Under the pieces are notes generated by a model. That model was not told the DNA's origin, ran no database searches, and was given only the letters and a program-made list of their open reading frames with translations. The translations under genes and the position numbers were made by a program. From Planctomycetota bacterium (GTDB lineage Bacteria > Planctomycetota > PUPC01 > DSUN01), in assembly GCA_016872875.1 (NCBI GenBank), contig VGYW01000226.1:1-13612 (forward strand): DNA of 13,612 nt. Direction: 5' to 3'. Shown piece by piece: positions 1 through 9,055 of this stretch. The stretch's first letter is position 1; each line of letters starts with the position of its first letter.

Positions 1-333
1 GACGATGATTCCACACTTGTACAAGTATGGAATCATGTCCCACCGCCCCCCTTTGGCCGAGGAGGGACAGGATGGTCGCCGCACCCTCACAGTGGCTGGT
101 GACTGCGCGCCTGCTGGGGGCATCCCCGCAGCCCCCGCTCGGGCCGGGGACGATGATTCCACACTTGTACAAGTATGGAATCATGTCCCACCGCCCCCCT
201 TTGGCCGAGGAGGGACAGGATGGTCGCCGCACCCTCACAGTGGCTGGTGACTGCGCGCCTGCTCGGGGCATCCCCGCACCCCCCGCTCGGGCCGGGGACG
301 ATGATTCCACACTTGTACAAGTGTGAAATCATG
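1..333. repeat. 148-bp tandem repeat with 32-bp dyads
   Basis: Two consecutive 148-bp units (1-148 and 149-296) differ at only two positions that I could find, both near the unit's end, and a third copy breaks off after its first ~37 bases (297-333). Each unit opens with a 32-bp near-palindrome (5-36, 153-184, 301-332) centred on TTGTACAA, with arms ATGATTCCA and TGGAATCAT. Copies one and two carry one C:A mismatch pair; copy three repairs it but gains another mismatch. The period is not a multiple of three, so reading frames shift between units and conserved coding is unlikely. Each unit also holds an AGGAGGGACAGG-ATG string (ATG at 72 and 220) that looks like a ribosome-binding site and start. 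The array begins at the window edge and may extend upstream. Function unknown; operator array, replication-type iteron or duplicated gene leader are all possible. Confidence 0.9.
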
Positions 334-444
334 TAGCGGGTTACGCCGAGGCCCCGGAGCAGAGATGAGAGGGTTGCGGACGCTCGGTACAGGCAATCAC
401 CGCTGCGCTGAGACAAGCTTGGTGCGGGCGAGCAGGCGAAACCT

Positions 445-600
445 ATATGGCTATTCACGATTCTCGCTCAACATAGCGACAAGCGTCTCGCTTGTCGAAT
501 GGGTGGGGATGCCAAGTTGACCGCAAGCGAGACGCTTGCGGCTACAATGACCTGCCAGAGAGTGTGCGGCGGATTGAGCGAGAATCGTGAATAGCCATAT
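445..600. mobile_element. MITE-like element with 27-bp perfect terminal inverted repeats
   Basis: Bases 445-471 and 574-600 are perfect reverse complements (27 bp, outer end ATATGGCTATTCAC). Between them lie two 9-bp-stem hairpins with 3-base loops: CGACAAGCG-TCT-CGCTTGTCG and CCGCAAGCG-AGA-CGCTTGCGG. The cores of the two hairpins are reverse complements of one another, so the element can fold as one long cruciform or as two small hairpins. No open reading frame inside looks like a protein. A TA or ATAT target duplication is possible but ambiguous because the outer ATAT is itself palindromic. The size and structure fit a non-autonomous transposon; no transposase is present. The rest of 333-719 (333-444 and 601-641) shows no gene or recognisable signal. 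Confidence 0.7.
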
Positions 601-641
601 GGCGGCCAAGGCCGCAGTTGCGCTCTGCACTGCCAACCCCC

Positions 642-670
642 TTGACTTCCTGCGGGCTAATCTCTAAGGT
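642..670 (+). promoter_or_regulatory. Possible sigma70 promoter for the dehydrogenase gene
   Basis: TTGACT (642-647, five of six consensus bases) is followed after 17 bases by TAAGGT (665-670, three of six). Transcription would start near 677, giving a leader of about 43 bases before the start codon at 720. The -35 box is strong and the -10 box poor, so this is only a candidate. Confidence 0.35.
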
Positions 671-719
671 GTTGGCGTTGTGCTGATGGAGCCGTGCCTC
701 CTGTTCTGGAGACATCGCG

Positions 720-1484
720 ATGATGCACGTTGACCTTTCGGGGAAGCGGGCGCTGGTGACGGGGTCGAGCACTGGGATCGGGCGCGCCATCGCCCTGGCG
801 CTGGCGCGGAACGGGGCGGACGTGGCGGTGAACTACTGTTCGAGCCGCGACGCCGCCGAGGAAGCGGCAAGCCAGATCAGGGGAATGGGGCGGCGGTGCG
901 TTGCCATGCGGGCCGATGTCTCGCAGAAGCCCGAGGTCCAGCGCCTCTTTGCGGAGGTCGAGGCGGCCTTTGGCCCAGGACTGGATATCCTGGTGAACAA
1001 CGCCGGCTCACTGGTCAGCCGCGAGCCGACCGCGGTGATGAGGGAGGAGACGTTCGACCGCGTGATCGCGGTGAACTTCAAGAGCGCGTTCCTGTGCTCG
1101 CAGGCGGTGATCCCGCGCCTGGCCGACCGCACGGGCCGGGTGGTGAACCTGACGAGCGTGGCGGCGCGCAACGGCGGCGGGCCGGGGGCGGGCGTCTACG
1201 CCGCGAGCAAGGCGGCGGTGAGTTGCTTCACGAAGAACCTCGCTAAGGAACTCGCCCCGCGCGGCATCACGGTGAACGCCATCGCCCCTGGCGTCATCAC
1301 CACGCCGTTCCACGAGAAGTTCTCGTCGCCCGAGCTGATGGCGCGCTTCGCCGCCGGCACGCCTCTGGGCCACAACGGCGTGGCCGAGGACTGCGTGGGC
1401 GCCGTCCTATTCCTCGTCTCGCCAGAGGCCAGCTTCATCACGGGAGAGACCATCGAGATCAATGGCGGGATGCTGATGGATTGA
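720..1484 (+). CDS. SDR-family oxidoreductase (FabG-like)
   Basis: 254-residue classical short-chain dehydrogenase/reductase, the usual length for the family. Visible motifs: the Rossmann nucleotide-binding TGSSTGIG (14-21), NNAG (93-96), catalytic Asn119 in AVNF, Ser146 in VNLTS, and the active-site Tyr160-x3-Lys164 in VYAASK. The C-terminus ITGETIEINGGMLMD is typical of 3-oxoacyl-ACP reductase and glucose dehydrogenase-like members. It should carry out NAD(P)H-dependent carbonyl/alcohol interconversion in the cytoplasm; the substrate cannot be read from sequence. Two ATG codons are adjacent (720 and 723), with a GGAG about 8-10 bases upstream; either could be used. It stands alone: no co-directional neighbour is close, and it converges with ppk across 65 bp. 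FabG itself is possible, but no other fatty-acid genes are nearby. Confidence 0.93.
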   Translation: MMHVDLSGKRALVTGSSTGIGRAIALALARNGADVAVNYCSSRDAAEEAASQIRGMGRRCVAMRADVSQKPEVQRLFAEVEAAFGPGLDILVNNAGSLVSREPTAVMREETFDRVIAVNFKSAFLCSQAVIPRLADRTGRVVNLTSVAARNGGGPGAGVYAASKAAVSCFTKNLAKELAPRGITVNAIAPGVITTPFHEKFSSPELMARFAAGTPLGHNGVAEDCVGAVLFLVSPEASFITGETIEINGGMLMD

Positions 1485-1493
1485 AGGGGATTT

Positions 1494-1521
1494 TCGATTT
1501 CTGATTTGCGATTTGCGATTG
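1494..1521. repeat. Heptad repeat (four units of a GATTT core)
   Basis: Four tandem 7-mers, TCGATTT, CTGATTT, GCGATTT and GCGATTG, fill the gap between the convergent dehydrogenase and ppk stop codons. The same heptad style recurs at 13171-13323. I see no hairpin with a U-tract here, so it is not a clear intrinsic terminator. From memory, heptads of this kind are common between genes in planctomycete-type genomes; unverified here. Confidence 0.6.
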
Positions 1522-1549
1522 GGAAGAAACAGCGCGGAGCGATGGGGGC

Positions 1550-3802
1550 TCATGACTCCGCTGGGCGAGTGATGGGGCGGAACTGGAGGGGGGCGCGGTC
1601 GGCGGCGCGGGCCGCCTCCACTGCTTCCTGATAGAGCCTCTGCTGGGCGCGAATGGGCTTGCCGCGGCGGCGGACCGGCACCCACGAGCCGTCGGGTTGG
1701 AGCCGACGGGCCTTTGCGCCGTCGGCGAAGTAGGTCTCAAGCGCGGCCACCAGCCGGCGGCGCAACGCCTCCGCAGTGACGGGGAAGACGATCTCCAGCC
1801 GCTTGTCGAGGTTCCGCACCATCCAGTCGGCGCTGGAGAGGTAGACCTCCTCGTGGCCGCCGTTGCGGAAGTAGAAGACGCGGGCGTGCTCGAGGAAGCG
1901 GTCAACGATGGAGACGGCCTCGATGTTGTCGGAGACGCCCTGGACGCCCGGGCGAAGGCAGCAGATGCCTCGGACGTTGAGGAGGACTCGAACGCCCGCC
2001 CTGCTGGCGCGGTAGAGGGCCTGGATGAGCGCCTTGTCCTGTAGCGAGTTCATCTTGGCCATGATGAGGCCGGGCTGGTCGGGGGTGGAGGCGGCGGCCT
2101 CGCGTTCGATGAGCTCGATGAAGCGCTGGCGGCTCTCGGTGGGCGCGATGGCGAAGCGGTTCCAGCCCACGGCCTGGGAGAAGCCGGTGAGGAGGTTGAA
2201 GAAGGCGGAGGCATCGGCCGCGAAGTCGCGGTCGGCCGTCAGCAGGCCGATGTCCGAGTAGAGCCGCACAGTTCGGTCGTTGTAGTTGCCGGTGGAGGCG
2301 TGGACGTATCGGCGGATGCCGTGCTCCTCGCGGCGGATGATCAGGAGCAGCTTCGCGTGGGTCTTGAGGCCGGCGACGCCGTAGATGACGTGGCAGCCGG
2401 CGTCCTCGAGGCGCCGCGCCCAGTTGATGTTCCGCGCCTCGTCGAAGCGGGCCTTGAGCTCGACGAGGACAGTGACCTGTTTGCCCAATTCGGAGGCGCG
2501 TGCGAGGGCCGCCACGATGGGCGAGCTCGCGCTCACCCGGTAGAGCGTCTGCTTGATCGCCACCACGCGCGGGTCTTCCGCGGCCTGTTCGAGGAGGCGG
2601 ATGACCGGCTGGAAGGACTCGTAGGGGTGGAAGAGTAGGACGTCGTGGTCGGCGATGGCCTGCCAGAGGTCGTCGTGGCCGAGGAGGTCGCGGGGGGTCT
2701 GGGGCGGCCAGTCGGGCTCGCGCAGCTTCTCGAAGCCGGGGCGGTTCACGACCTCCATGAGGGCCGCGGCGTCGAGCGGGCCGTCGGCCTCGTAGATGTC
2801 GTCGTCGTCCACCTGGCACCAGTCCTTCAGCCACTGCTTGAGGCGCGGGTCGGCGTTGGCGGAGAGGCTGAGTCGGACGACGGCCTGGCGGCGGCGCGAG
2901 CGGACCGCCTCGGCGACGAGTTGGAGGAGGTCGGCCGCGTCGTCGTCGGTCACTGGCACGTCGGCGTCGCGCGTGAGGCGGAATACCGTGGCCGCGGCGA
3001 CACAGAAGCCCTCGAAGAGCTGGCCCGCGTGCTCGGCCACAACGTCCTCGAGCACGGCCAGGTGCAGCCCGTCGGCAGCCGGCACGGGGATGAAGCGGGG
3101 GAGAGACGCAGGGATGGCCACAACGGCGAGCTTGAGCGCCTCTTCGGGCTTCTGGCACCTCTCCCTTGGGGAGAGGTCGCCCGCCGAAGGCGGGCGGGTG
3201 AGGGTGCCTGCCCTGCTGCCCCCATCGCCGCAGGCACCCTCGCCCCGACCCTCTCCCCGAGGGAGAGGGGGGATGCTCGCCTCCGTTGCAGAGGCGGCCA
3301 GACCCAGGAGCACGTGGAGCGTCAGGCCGGGCAGGACGGGGAAGGGCTGGAGCTCCTCCACCGCGAGCGGGGTGAGCACGGGGAGGACCTCCGAGGCGAA
3401 GTAGGAGCGGAGGAAGCCCCGCTGCTCAGGCGTCCAGTCCCTCGCGGCGAGGACGCGCAGGCCATGGCCCGCGAGCTTGTCCAGGACGCTACGGATGCCT
3501 GCCCCCTGCTCGGCGGCCATCGTGTGGACGCGGCGGCTGATGCGCGCGAGCTGCTCGGCGGGCGTGAGGCCGCTGGGGTCGCGGGCCGCGCTCCCCGCCG
3601 CCACCTGCTGCTTGAGGCCCGCCACGCGCACCATGAAAAACTCGTCGAGGTTCGAGCCCACGATGGCGAGGAACTTCAGCCGCTCCAGGAGCGGCACGTC
3701 CTCTGAGAGCCCCTCGCGCAGCACGCGGTCGTTGAACTCCAGCCAGCTCAGCTCGCGGTTGAAGTACAGCTCTGGGGAGTCGAGGTCAGGCTCTCTCGCC
3801 AT
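1550..3802 (-). CDS. ppk: Polyphosphate kinase (PPK1)
   Basis: 750 residues; makes polyphosphate from ATP reversibly through a phosphohistidine. The N-terminal domain begins with YFNRELSWLEFNDRVL (13-28) and SNLDEFFMVRVAG (50-62). The autophosphorylated His is His482 in GLKTHAK, and the second conserved His is His639 in FLEHARVFYF; they are 157 residues apart, the same spacing as His435/His592 of E. coli PPK. Other PPK1 blocks are KQTLYR (417-422), ELKARFDE (448-455), STGNYND (503-509) and RGICCLRPG (611-619). The protein is about 45 residues longer than usual because of an insertion at roughly 175-217 encoded by a palindromic repeat (separate entry). Start chosen at ATG 3802: GGAAGAAA lies six bases upstream (3809-3816) and the family N-terminus follows at once. 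It lies 120 bp downstream of ppx on the same strand, probably co-transcribed. Confidence 0.97.
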   Translation of the reverse strand: MAREPDLDSPELYFNRELSWLEFNDRVLREGLSEDVPLLERLKFLAIVGSNLDEFFMVRVAGLKQQVAAGSAARDPSGLTPAEQLARISRRVHTMAAEQGAGIRSVLDKLAGHGLRVLAARDWTPEQRGFLRSYFASEVLPVLTPLAVEELQPFPVLPGLTLHVLLGLAASATEASIPPLPRGEGRGEGACGDGGSRAGTLTRPPSAGDLSPRERCQKPEEALKLAVVAIPASLPRFIPVPAADGLHLAVLEDVVAEHAGQLFEGFCVAAATVFRLTRDADVPVTDDDAADLLQLVAEAVRSRRRQAVVRLSLSANADPRLKQWLKDWCQVDDDDIYEADGPLDAAALMEVVNRPGFEKLREPDWPPQTPRDLLGHDDLWQAIADHDVLLFHPYESFQPVIRLLEQAAEDPRVVAIKQTLYRVSASSPIVAALARASELGKQVTVLVELKARFDEARNINWARRLEDAGCHVIYGVAGLKTHAKLLLIIRREEHGIRRYVHASTGNYNDRTVRLYSDIGLLTADRDFAADASAFFNLLTGFSQAVGWNRFAIAPTESRQRFIELIEREAAASTPDQPGLIMAKMNSLQDKALIQALYRASRAGVRVLLNVRGICCLRPGVQGVSDNIEAVSIVDRFLEHARVFYFRNGGHEEVYLSSADWMVRNLDKRLEIVFPVTAEALRRRLVAALETYFADGAKARRLQPDGSWVPVRRRGKPIRAQQRLYQEAVEAARAADRAPLQFRPITRPAES
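3156..3272. repeat. Palindromic repeat inserted in frame inside ppk
   Basis: This stretch is a cluster of nested inverted repeats within the ppk reading frame: CTCTCCC with GGGAGAG-type hairpins near both ends, CGCCCGCC-GAA-GGCGGGCG (about 3178-3196), and the 12-bp pair GAGGGTGCCTGC / GCAGGCACCCTC. On the ppk strand it reads PPLPRGEGRGEGA through PPSAGDLSPRER, low-complexity Gly/Arg/Pro sequence unlike the rest of the enzyme. The reading frame passes through without a stop. It falls between the LTLHVLLGL and KLAVVAIPASLPRF segments of the PPK head (H) domain, likely a surface turn. Peptides of this style are known to me as translations of intergenic repeats. Exact ends are approximate. Confidence 0.8.
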
Positions 3803-3824
3803 GGCTCGTTTCTTCCGGCTCTTC

Positions 3825-3917
3825 TATCGTCCTCGTCCCTCGTCCTCGTCCTTCGTCCTCGATCCCTCTGAGTTGGGAAGGGAAGATCGAGAACGAGGAC
3901 GAGGGACGAGGACGATA
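3825..3917. repeat. CCTCGTCC hairpin element upstream of ppk
   Basis: A 25-bp perfect inverted repeat (3825-3849 with 3893-3917, built from CCTCGTCC/CGTCCTCG units) encloses a partly palindromic centre with CTCGATCCC and GATCGAG. It fills almost the whole ppx-ppk gap. A homologous element lies upstream of ppx. Its near edge is 23 bases from the ppk start codon, just ahead of the ribosome-binding site, so its RNA hairpin could affect ppk translation or act as an RNA stabiliser or attenuator between the two genes. No U-tract follows the stem. Confidence 0.85.
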
Positions 3918-3922
3918 AGAGA

Positions 3923-5500
3923 TCACTGGGCGGTGGGCGAGAGGTCCTCTTCGAGCCTGACCTTGAGGCCGAAGGTGTCCTCGAAGAGGTCGCCCTTCTG
4001 CTCGATGGCGCGCCGCTCGAGAGTGAGGTCGCTCACCCCGCGAACGAAGAGGACGAGCTCGCCTGGCTGGCGCTCGACCTTGAAGTCGCGCACCTGCTGG
4101 GCGTGGCCGCGGTCCAGGGCGTCCGCCACCCGCAAGAGCGCCGCCAGCTTGTTCACGGCGATGCGGTCCTCGCGGGGCAGCGCCAGGTACTCCACGTGGG
4201 TCGGCCTGGGCGTGGCTCGGCGGTGGTAGCGTGCGACGTGCGCCGCCACCTGGAGCTCCTCGCGGCGCAGGCCGAAGACCTCCGAGTTGGCGATCAGGTA
4301 GAAACTGTGCTTGTGGTGGGCGCGGTTGCTCACGAAGCCGCCGATCTCGTGGAGAAGCGTAGCCACGTGGAGGAGCAGGCGGTGGCGCCGCGAGAGGCCG
4401 TGCTCGGCCTGGAGCTCGTCGAAGAGGCGGAGCGCGATGGCCGCCACGTGCTCGGCGTGGCGGGCGTCGTAGCGGTACTTCTCGCCGATGGTGCGTGCCG
4501 ACTGCACGGCGCTCTCGGCCAGCTCGGGGTCGTCCTCGCCCGTCGCGCGGCGGGCCATGTCCCACAGCAGCCCGTCGCGCATGGAGACGTTGCACACGGC
4601 CATGCGGTCCACCGGCGTGGCGTGCAGGAGCTCGTGGTAGATGAGGAAGGCGGGGACGAGGCGCTCGGTGCTCTGGAGCGGGAGGCCGTACTTGGCGGAG
4701 AGCTTCTCGGCGGTGAGCCGCGCGCAAACGGCCACGAGGCGGTCGAACGCCTTGCTCTCGACGTAGCCGACGGCCTCTGCGGAGGGGCCTCCCTGGCCCG
4801 TCTGCTGCGCGGCGAAGCGTGCCTCCTCGCCGAGGGCCAGGAACGCCTCCACCCGCTCGAGCGGCATCGAGCGCTTGATGGCCTCGACGACGTTGGCGAT
4901 CTGGTGGCGGAGCAGGTCCACGGCGCGGGCCTGCGGCTCGCGGGGGGTCGCCAGCAGCTCCTGGAGCCGCACGGAGCCGAGGGCGTAGCTCGCCGAGGCG
5001 GTGATGAGGCCGCCTTCGAGGAGGGTGAGGAGGGTGCTCCCGCCGCCCACCTCGGCCACGAGCGCGCGGGTGTGGGAGAGGTCCAGGACTCCCCCCACGG
5101 CCTGCCGCACGGCCGACACGGTCAGGCGGCTCTCCTCCGCGGGGTCGAGCACTTCGAGCTCGAGGTCGGCGCCCATCGCCACGCGGTCTACGAAGGCGTC
5201 GGCGTTCGCCGCCTCGCGGACGGCGCTCGTGGCCACCGCGCGGACCGCCTCCGCCTTGTACGTGTCGAGCAGCTTCTTGTAGTCGCGCAGGATGGCGATG
5301 GCGGCGTTCATCGTCCGCTGGCTCAGCCGCCCGCTCGTGAAGGTGTCGTGGCCCAGCCGCACCGCGCGTTGCGCCCGCTCGAGCACCTCCACCCGCCGGT
5401 CCGCCCCCACCTGGGCGATGACCATGCGGATCGAGTTCGCCCCGATGTCTATCACGCCCACGACCTTCGGGGGGGCCTTCTCTGCCTGCGGCGCCGACAT
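3923..5500 (-). CDS. ppx: Exopolyphosphatase / pppGpp phosphohydrolase (Ppx/GppA) with HD-like C-terminus
   Basis: 525 residues, the normal length of two-domain Ppx/GppA enzymes, which release phosphate from polyphosphate or convert pppGpp to ppGpp. The N-terminal actin-like ATPase fold has VIDIGANSIRM (16-26), ATSAVREAAN (90-99), EESR (122-125, holding the likely catalytic Glu) and the second phosphate loop AEVGGGSTLL (149-158). The C-terminal HD-like helical domain has RHAEHV (347-352) and LLHEIGGF (382-389), where HE replaces HD as in E. coli Ppx. ATG 5500 is chosen because GAGGAGGG lies eight bases upstream (5509-5516) and the family N-terminus begins shortly after; the open frame continues to 5884 but only through repeat sequence. 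Ppx or GppA specificity cannot be settled from sequence. It precedes ppk by 120 bp on the same strand. Confidence 0.95.
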   Translation of the reverse strand: MSAPQAEKAPPKVVGVIDIGANSIRMVIAQVGADRRVEVLERAQRAVRLGHDTFTSGRLSQRTMNAAIAILRDYKKLLDTYKAEAVRAVATSAVREAANADAFVDRVAMGADLELEVLDPAEESRLTVSAVRQAVGGVLDLSHTRALVAEVGGGSTLLTLLEGGLITASASYALGSVRLQELLATPREPQARAVDLLRHQIANVVEAIKRSMPLERVEAFLALGEEARFAAQQTGQGGPSAEAVGYVESKAFDRLVAVCARLTAEKLSAKYGLPLQSTERLVPAFLIYHELLHATPVDRMAVCNVSMRDGLLWDMARRATGEDDPELAESAVQSARTIGEKYRYDARHAEHVAAIALRLFDELQAEHGLSRRHRLLLHVATLLHEIGGFVSNRAHHKHSFYLIANSEVFGLRREELQVAAHVARYHRRATPRPTHVEYLALPREDRIAVNKLAALLRVADALDRGHAQQVRDFKVERQPGELVLFVRGVSDLTLERRAIEQKGDLFEDTFGLKVRLEEDLSPTAQ

Positions 5501-5517
5501 CTCTCTTGCCCTCCTCA

Positions 5518-5604
5518 ATCGTCCTCGTCCTTCGTCCTCGTCCCTCGTCCTCGATCCCTCTCGCCTGGGGAGGGAAGATTCGAGGACGAGGGACGAGGAC
5601 GAGG
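5518..5604. repeat. CCTCGTCC hairpin element upstream of ppx
   Basis: Second copy of the element found upstream of ppk: a 21-bp perfect inverted repeat (5533-5553 with 5581-5601) around a centre TCGATCCCTC...GGGAAGATTCGA that matches the other copy closely. An extra outer unit runs to 5518, ending in ATCGTCCTCGTCC as in the ppk copy. It sits in the presumed ppx 5' leader, 17 bases from the start codon and touching the ribosome-binding site. The following 5605-5746 shows no gene and no clear promoter. Confidence 0.8.
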
Positions 5605-5746
5605 GGCGATAGGGGCAGAATCCCGTCCCACGTTCCTTCCATTGTCCGACATTCCCCTCTCCCGCGCAAGCGCCGCAGGGAGGCGCCATCTTCGAGCATG
5701 GCCCCCAATCCTGGTGAGGTTCTTCGGCGCCGAAGCTCCGAACGGA

Positions 5747-7765
<2,019 letters not shown>

Positions 7766-7774
7766 CGGCTCGCC

Positions 7775-7789
7775 CCGTCTTGGAGACGG
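7775..7789 (+). promoter_or_regulatory. Small hairpin over the ATPase ribosome-binding site
   Basis: CCGTCT-TGG-AGACGG can form a 6-bp stem with a 3-base loop. The only Shine-Dalgarno-like GGAG (7782-7785) for the start at 7793 lies in its loop and 3' arm. This could dampen translation of the ATPase gene relative to proS. It is short and may be chance. Confidence 0.35.
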
Positions 7790-7792
7790 CTC

Positions 7793-9055
7793 ATGATCGA
7801 GCACATCAAAGTGAAAGGCTACCGCCTCTTCAAGGACCTCGAGACGAAGCTCCGGCCAGACATCAATGTGTTCCTCGGAGCCAACGGCGCGGGGAAGTCC
7901 ACCTTTGTCGAGTTGCTCCGCATCATCGCCTCGTGCGGTATGGGTCGCATCCCGTCCGGGATCGAGTCGCGGCCTTTCATCGGTGAGGTGCTGCACCCCG
8001 ATGCCAGTGGGGCGATGGAATGGCGAGTGAAGATTGCCCCGCAGAGGTTGCCAGAGGGGCTCGCGCAGGCCCGGTACACCTACGGCGCAACCATCCGCCA
8101 CCCCGAGCGCCCCACCATTGAGAACGAAGTGCTGGAACGAGAACGGGCCTCGCCTGCACAGACAAGGACTCGCGCCCGTGGTGGCACGGAGGGTGGCCGG
8201 CCCGTTGCGAAAAGGGCTTGGGCTCTGGCCGGCAAGAAGCTCCTCTTCCGCGCGGCGGACGGCGAGGGCATCTTCCACGAGTACGACCGGAAGCACACCT
8301 GGAAGCTCGGGCCGGGCGAGTGCTTGCTCAGCCGGGCCACCGACCCGAGGTTCCCGGAGAGCTATGCGGTCCGTAATGAGGTGCTGCTGTGGCGCTTCTA
8401 CACGGAGTTCCGGGCGACGAGGACGGCGCCCCTCCGCGAACCGCAGGCCCTTGGCGACGGCACAGTGCTCGACGAAAGCGGCAAGAACCTCGGCCCCGCC
8501 TTGCTGTCGCTCTTCACGAACCTGGAGCACGAGAGCAATCGGGATGAGCTTTTGAGCTTCCTGCGGTCGGCCCTGCCCGAGTTCGCGACCCTCCGCCCGA
8601 CCGTGGACCCCTCGGGCAGGTACGTGCTCCTCCAATGGAGGGAGAGAGACGTGGACGCCACGCTCTCTGCGGCGGACCTCGCCGACGGGGCGTTGCGCCT
8701 GCTCCTTCTGGGTGTCGTCTGCTGCACCCCGTATCCGCCTCCCGTCTTGTGCATTGACGAGCCGGAGATCGGGCTGCACCCGAAGGTGTTGCCACTGGTT
8801 GGTGGACTCTTGCAGTATGCCGCGGAACGGAGCCAGGTGATCGTCCTCACCCATTCTCCCGATCTGCTCTACGACATGCCCCTGGAGAACATCGCCGTGC
8901 TGAGGAAGCGGGACGGCGAGGCACAGATAGTCTGGCCCCGCGACCACGCCCTGCTCTACGACATCGTGACCGAAGAGATCGCCGGAGAGAAGCAGGTGGA
9001 CGAGGAGCGTTTGCGCCTCGCCTTCAGGTCAGGCGAATTGGATGAGCTCGGATGA
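7793..9055 (+). CDS. RecF/OLD-like AAA ATPase (AAA_21 type), probable defence ATPase
   Basis: 420 residues with the ABC/SMC-type ATPase layout. It opens IEHIKVKGYRLFKDLE, the standard start of the RecF/OLD-like group. Walker A is GANGAGKST (29-37), a signature-like LSAADLADGALRLLLL lies at 291-306, Walker B is VLCIDEPEIGLHP (318-330, Asp322/Glu323) and the switch His is His354 in VLTHSPDLL. All catalytic motifs look intact. The middle (about 113-150) is an arginine-rich low-complexity stretch in place of a long coiled coil. No nuclease domain is present in this chain; the next gene, overlapping by 4 bp, likely supplies the effector. Proteins of this class pair with TOPRIM-like partners in OLD-type and PARIS anti-phage systems. 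It starts 27 bp after proS. Defence is inferred from architecture; DNA repair or another role is possible. Confidence 0.85.
   Translation: MIEHIKVKGYRLFKDLETKLRPDINVFLGANGAGKSTFVELLRIIASCGMGRIPSGIESRPFIGEVLHPDASGAMEWRVKIAPQRLPEGLAQARYTYGATIRHPERPTIENEVLERERASPAQTRTRARGGTEGGRPVAKRAWALAGKKLLFRAADGEGIFHEYDRKHTWKLGPGECLLSRATDPRFPESYAVRNEVLLWRFYTEFRATRTAPLREPQALGDGTVLDESGKNLGPALLSLFTNLEHESNRDELLSFLRSALPEFATLRPTVDPSGRYVLLQWRERDVDATLSAADLADGALRLLLLGVVCCTPYPPPVLCIDEPEIGLHPKVLPLVGGLLQYAAERSQVIVLTHSPDLLYDMPLENIAVLRKRDGEAQIVWPRDHALLYDIVTEEIAGEKQVDEERLRLAFRSGELDELG

Noticed and set aside
5..326. Small open frames in the tandem repeat, with a good-looking ribosome-binding site
   Set aside because: The 148-bp period breaks the frame between units and no protein family is recognisable; kept only as a note in the repeat entry.
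1..333. CRISPR array
   Set aside because: The material between the dyads is repeated as well, and the period of 148 bp and three copies do not fit a repeat-spacer array.
451..870. Short open frames on both strands around the MITE-like element
   Set aside because: They run through inverted repeats and the start of the dehydrogenase gene, with no motif or ribosome-binding site.
2645..3706. Plus-strand open frame of 353 codons antisense to ppk
   Set aside because: It is the antisense shadow of a clear PPK1 gene and has no recognisable domain.
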